This document shows positions 55,977 through 58,102 of a stretch of 58,102 nt of DNA, in pieces; position 1 is the first letter of the stretch, and every line of letters begins with the position of its first letter. Origin of the DNA: Sphingobium sp. C100. Lineage in GTDB: Bacteria > Pseudomonadota > Alphaproteobacteria > Sphingomonadales > Sphingomonadaceae. The stretch is from positions 1 to 58,102 of the forward strand of contig NZ_AYOY01000136.1 in the NCBI RefSeq assembly GCF_000508185.1. The letters are read 5' to 3'. The notes below the pieces were generated by a model that worked only from the letters and a program-made list of their open reading frames with translations, was not told the origin of the DNA and did no database searches. The position numbers and the translations under genes were made by a program.

Positions 55977-58102
55977 CGCTTCTTGAAACTGCTATCACCG
56001 TCACCAGGGCTTCCATCGATATCGGTCGAAAAACGCCCGGATTTCAGGACGGATGATTGCTCGATGGATGTCAGCGGCCCGGTGATATCAAAGGTCTCAC
56101 GACCGGAATCCGCATCGCCCAGATATCGGTTGCGCATGCCATCCGGTCCAAGAATCCGGTCTGAAAGCTCACGAGAGAATGTTGCCGCCGGATCGCTGGA
56201 ACGTGCAGCAGCGCGCTCGGACGCCGCGATGGCGCTCCGAACGTCGTAATTGACGATATCCAATGACGACTGGGCGCGTTCACTGCTGATCCCGACGTCA
56301 CTGCTATTGAACCCAAGTTGGCCACCTGCACGGCCAGAGGTGGAGCGATTACTCTGCGGAGCTTGGCTGCCTCCTCGGGATTGACCACGGCGTCCGGTGC
56401 CCCCCGACACCTCCGATTCCGAAGTGTCGACCGACCCGCCGATGTTAGCGCCTACTGTCGTACCCATCGTGACCTGATCCTGCGCGGATCGCGACAAGGA
56501 CCGCTGCCAGCCCGTTTGCCCAATGATGGCTTGGACATCGCGCTGGAGCGTGTCGGCCACCTGTGGGTTGAGCCGCCAGTTACCGTGCCGATCCATCTCG
56601 AACCCGCCACGCAACCAGTTCTGCATCATGGCCTGGCCTTCGGCCCCGCCGCCCATAAAATGCTCGATCGTGTCAGGTCCGGCCTGCTTGCCGGCTTCGA
56701 ACCGGGTGCTGGTGTCGCTGCGGGCGGATTGCTGGAACCCGACCGAGCTGGAAACCAGCACGTCGTTCTCGGCGAAGCTGAACCGCGCACGTCCGCCATT
56801 GGCGATCGCACCGAGCTGGCTCTCGTTGATGAGCCCGCCGCGCCACATCTGGGCAGCCGTCTCCGGCGTGAGGTTGAGGCTGAGATCGCCATTCTGCGCC
56901 ATTGCGATCTCGCGCTTCGACATGTCGACTCCATGCTCTTTCAGGAGGCCTTGCATGCGCGTCAGCCGCTCATTCTCGACGATGCGGGTGAGCCGTTCGT
57001 TGCGGGCGCGATCGGCAATGCCGGCAGCGCCGCCCTCGGCCATGTCGGTCTGATTGCCAACGCCTTGGCTGAGCGTGCGGACGAAGCTGTCGAGTCGCGC
57101 CGCCTGGCGCACCGACATGCCCGCGGCGGCCGCGCCCTCTGCAAACCCCGCATTGTCGGCCTGCCGGCGCTGCTCGCCGATCCGCGCAGCCGAGCGGGTG
57201 CCGTCGTGACCGACCTCGCGCTGGGCATCGAGCTTGCCGGACCGTTCGGCAAAGTCATAGCCGGCCGCCTCGCGGGTGCGGCCGTAAACGCTCGTGCCTT
57301 CACGGCCTGCCTCGGCGGTCGCACCATCGGCCGTTCCGACCTGCACGGCGGCGTTATAGGTTTCGAGGGCGCGCAGAACCTGCGCCTCGTTGCGGCCGGT
57401 GGCGCGGGACAGCTGCGAGATCGCGGTGGAGCGCGCTTCGCCCGAAAGGCTGTTGATGAAGGAGGTGCGGCGGGACATCTCCTGCACCCCAATCCCAAGC
57501 ATCGCGGCGGCATTGCGCTGCCCTTCGGTATTGCCGGTGCGGTGGGCCTGTTCGGTCCCGACATTGCGGCGCTCGATCCCGGCGACATTGTCACCGGCGA
57601 AGTCCCGACGGCCCTCCATCGCGCCGACCTGGACCTGCGCGCCGGTCAGGTCGTTGCGGAGCATCTGTTCCTGGTCGAAGGTGTTGGCGATCAGTTTGGC
57701 GAAGGTCGGATCGGCCGAGGCTTGCCCGATCACGGTCGAAGCCTTGAGCGCGGCATCTTTCGGATCATAGCCATTGCGCTCGAAGTGCCGCTGCGCGCCC
57801 TGCATCATCATATCGTAGGATCGCTGATCGCCGAACGCGCGCCATTGCACCATCTTCTGCGCGAAGGCGGCAAAAGCCCGCTCGCCCGACTGGCCTTCGC
57901 CAAAATAGCCGGTGCCAAGCGCCCGCAGCGCATCCTTCTCCGCGAAGTTATGGATCGAACTCGTCGCGGCATTGTCCCGGACCGCGCGGACGGTCGCGGG
58001 ATCGGAGAGGCTGCGGCCGGTAAGCGCGGGCGAGAGTCCACCAAGCTCGCGCGCGGCGTCGAGCCCGCCCAATGCCGTGGCGGCCGTACCTGCCGCACCG
58101 CC
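55973..58102 (-). CDS. traG: Conjugal transfer protein TraG, C-terminal part (runs off right edge)
   Basis: At least 710 codons of a long TraG-like mating-pair protein, without its true start; the frame is open to the right edge. The visible part is a Gly/Ser/Ala-rich, strongly helical region with repeated short segments (ERRNVGTEQAHRTGNTEGQR, GYDFAERSGKLDAQREVG, SVRQAARLDSFVRTLSQG). It ends with GAGGAEGQAMMQNWLRGGFE-like and 'PLTSIEQSSVLKSG' parts. F-type TraG has a large C-terminal part of this kind, which helps stabilise mating pairs. The membrane N-terminus must lie beyond the window. Its stop shares CTAG with the opposite gene. Confidence 0.85.
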   Translation of the reverse strand, partial: GGAAGTAATALGGLDAARELGGLSPALTGRSLSDPATVRAVRDNAATSSIHNFAEKDALRALGTGYFGEGQSGERAFAAFAQKMVQWRAFGDQRSYDMMMQGAQRHFERNGYDPKDAALKASTVIGQASADPTFAKLIANTFDQEQMLRNDLTGAQVQVGAMEGRRDFAGDNVAGIERRNVGTEQAHRTGNTEGQRNAAAMLGIGVQEMSRRTSFINSLSGEARSTAISQLSRATGRNEAQVLRALETYNAAVQVGTADGATAEAGREGTSVYGRTREAAGYDFAERSGKLDAQREVGHDGTRSAARIGEQRRQADNAGFAEGAAAAGMSVRQAARLDSFVRTLSQGVGNQTDMAEGGAAGIADRARNERLTRIVENERLTRMQGLLKEHGVDMSKREIAMAQNGDLSLNLTPETAAQMWRGGLINESQLGAIANGGRARFSFAENDVLVSSSVGFQQSARSDTSTRFEAGKQAGPDTIEHFMGGGAEGQAMMQNWLRGGFEMDRHGNWRLNPQVADTLQRDVQAIIGQTGWQRSLSRSAQDQVTMGTTVGANIGGSVDTSESEVSGGTGRRGQSRGGSQAPQSNRSTSGRAGGQLGFNSSDVGISSERAQSSLDIVNYDVRSAIAASERAAARSSDPAATFSRELSDRILGPDGMRNRYLGDADSGRETFDITGPLTSIEQSSVLKSGRFSTDIDGSPGDGDSSFKKR

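Overview
This is a GC-rich alphaproteobacterial window. The gene set (SapC-family protein, a DUF2341-ExbB fusion beside a giant two-partner-secretion exoprotein, DUF736/DUF932/DUF2958 proteins, a MobF relaxase) points to a sphingomonad (Sphingomonas, Sphingobium, Novosphingobium or similar), on a conjugative plasmid or an integrated conjugative element. The taxonomic call is inferred from protein style and was not tested by search. No rRNA, tRNA, CRISPR array, transposase or integrase was seen.

Left third (1-21 kb, minus strand): one long apparent operon. In transcription order it encodes a TpsB/ShlB-type outer-membrane transporter, a DUF2341-LamG-ExbB proton-channel fusion, ExbD, two tiny overlapping proteins, a TonB-like protein, a putative porin, a small secreted protein, a giant TpsA filamentous-haemagglutinin-like exoprotein, a SapC-family protein and the start of another exported protein. 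The TpsA gene is broken into two frames by a perfect 20-bp tandem duplication at 5714-5753. Removing one unit restores a single frame of about 4054 codons. The cluster looks like a secreted mega-adhesin served by its own Ton/Tol-type motor.

21-25.4 kb: an AraC-type regulator (minus), then a plus-strand set of TonB, an STN/TonB-C protein, an ECF sigma factor and FecR. This is a cell-surface-signalling module with no TonB-dependent receptor in view.

25.5-34.9 kb: element maintenance genes. They are an unusual LysR/MarR hybrid regulator, a zinc-finger/Toprim primase-like protein, a ParB-like protein, and a very large adenine-methyltransferase plus strawberry-notch helicase. A convergent MucR regulator-thermonuclease pair follows.

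35-43.7 kb: DUF932 and DUF2958 proteins interspersed with about a dozen small proteins of unknown function, several separated by strong hairpins. This is typical accessory cargo of sphingomonad conjugative elements. A 256-bp near-palindrome (43923-44178) separates it from a DUF736-DUF2493 pair.

46-58 kb: conjugation region. A small coiled-coil protein diverges from a ribbon-helix-helix protein, a TraD-like coupling protein and a MobF relaxase-helicase, with a palindrome-rich intergenic region (candidate oriT/operator) between them. A membrane-anchored Mrr-like nuclease, a lytic transglycosylase, an Xre/MbcA-RES toxin-antitoxin pair and a small membrane protein follow. The convergent C-terminal part of TraG runs off the right edge.
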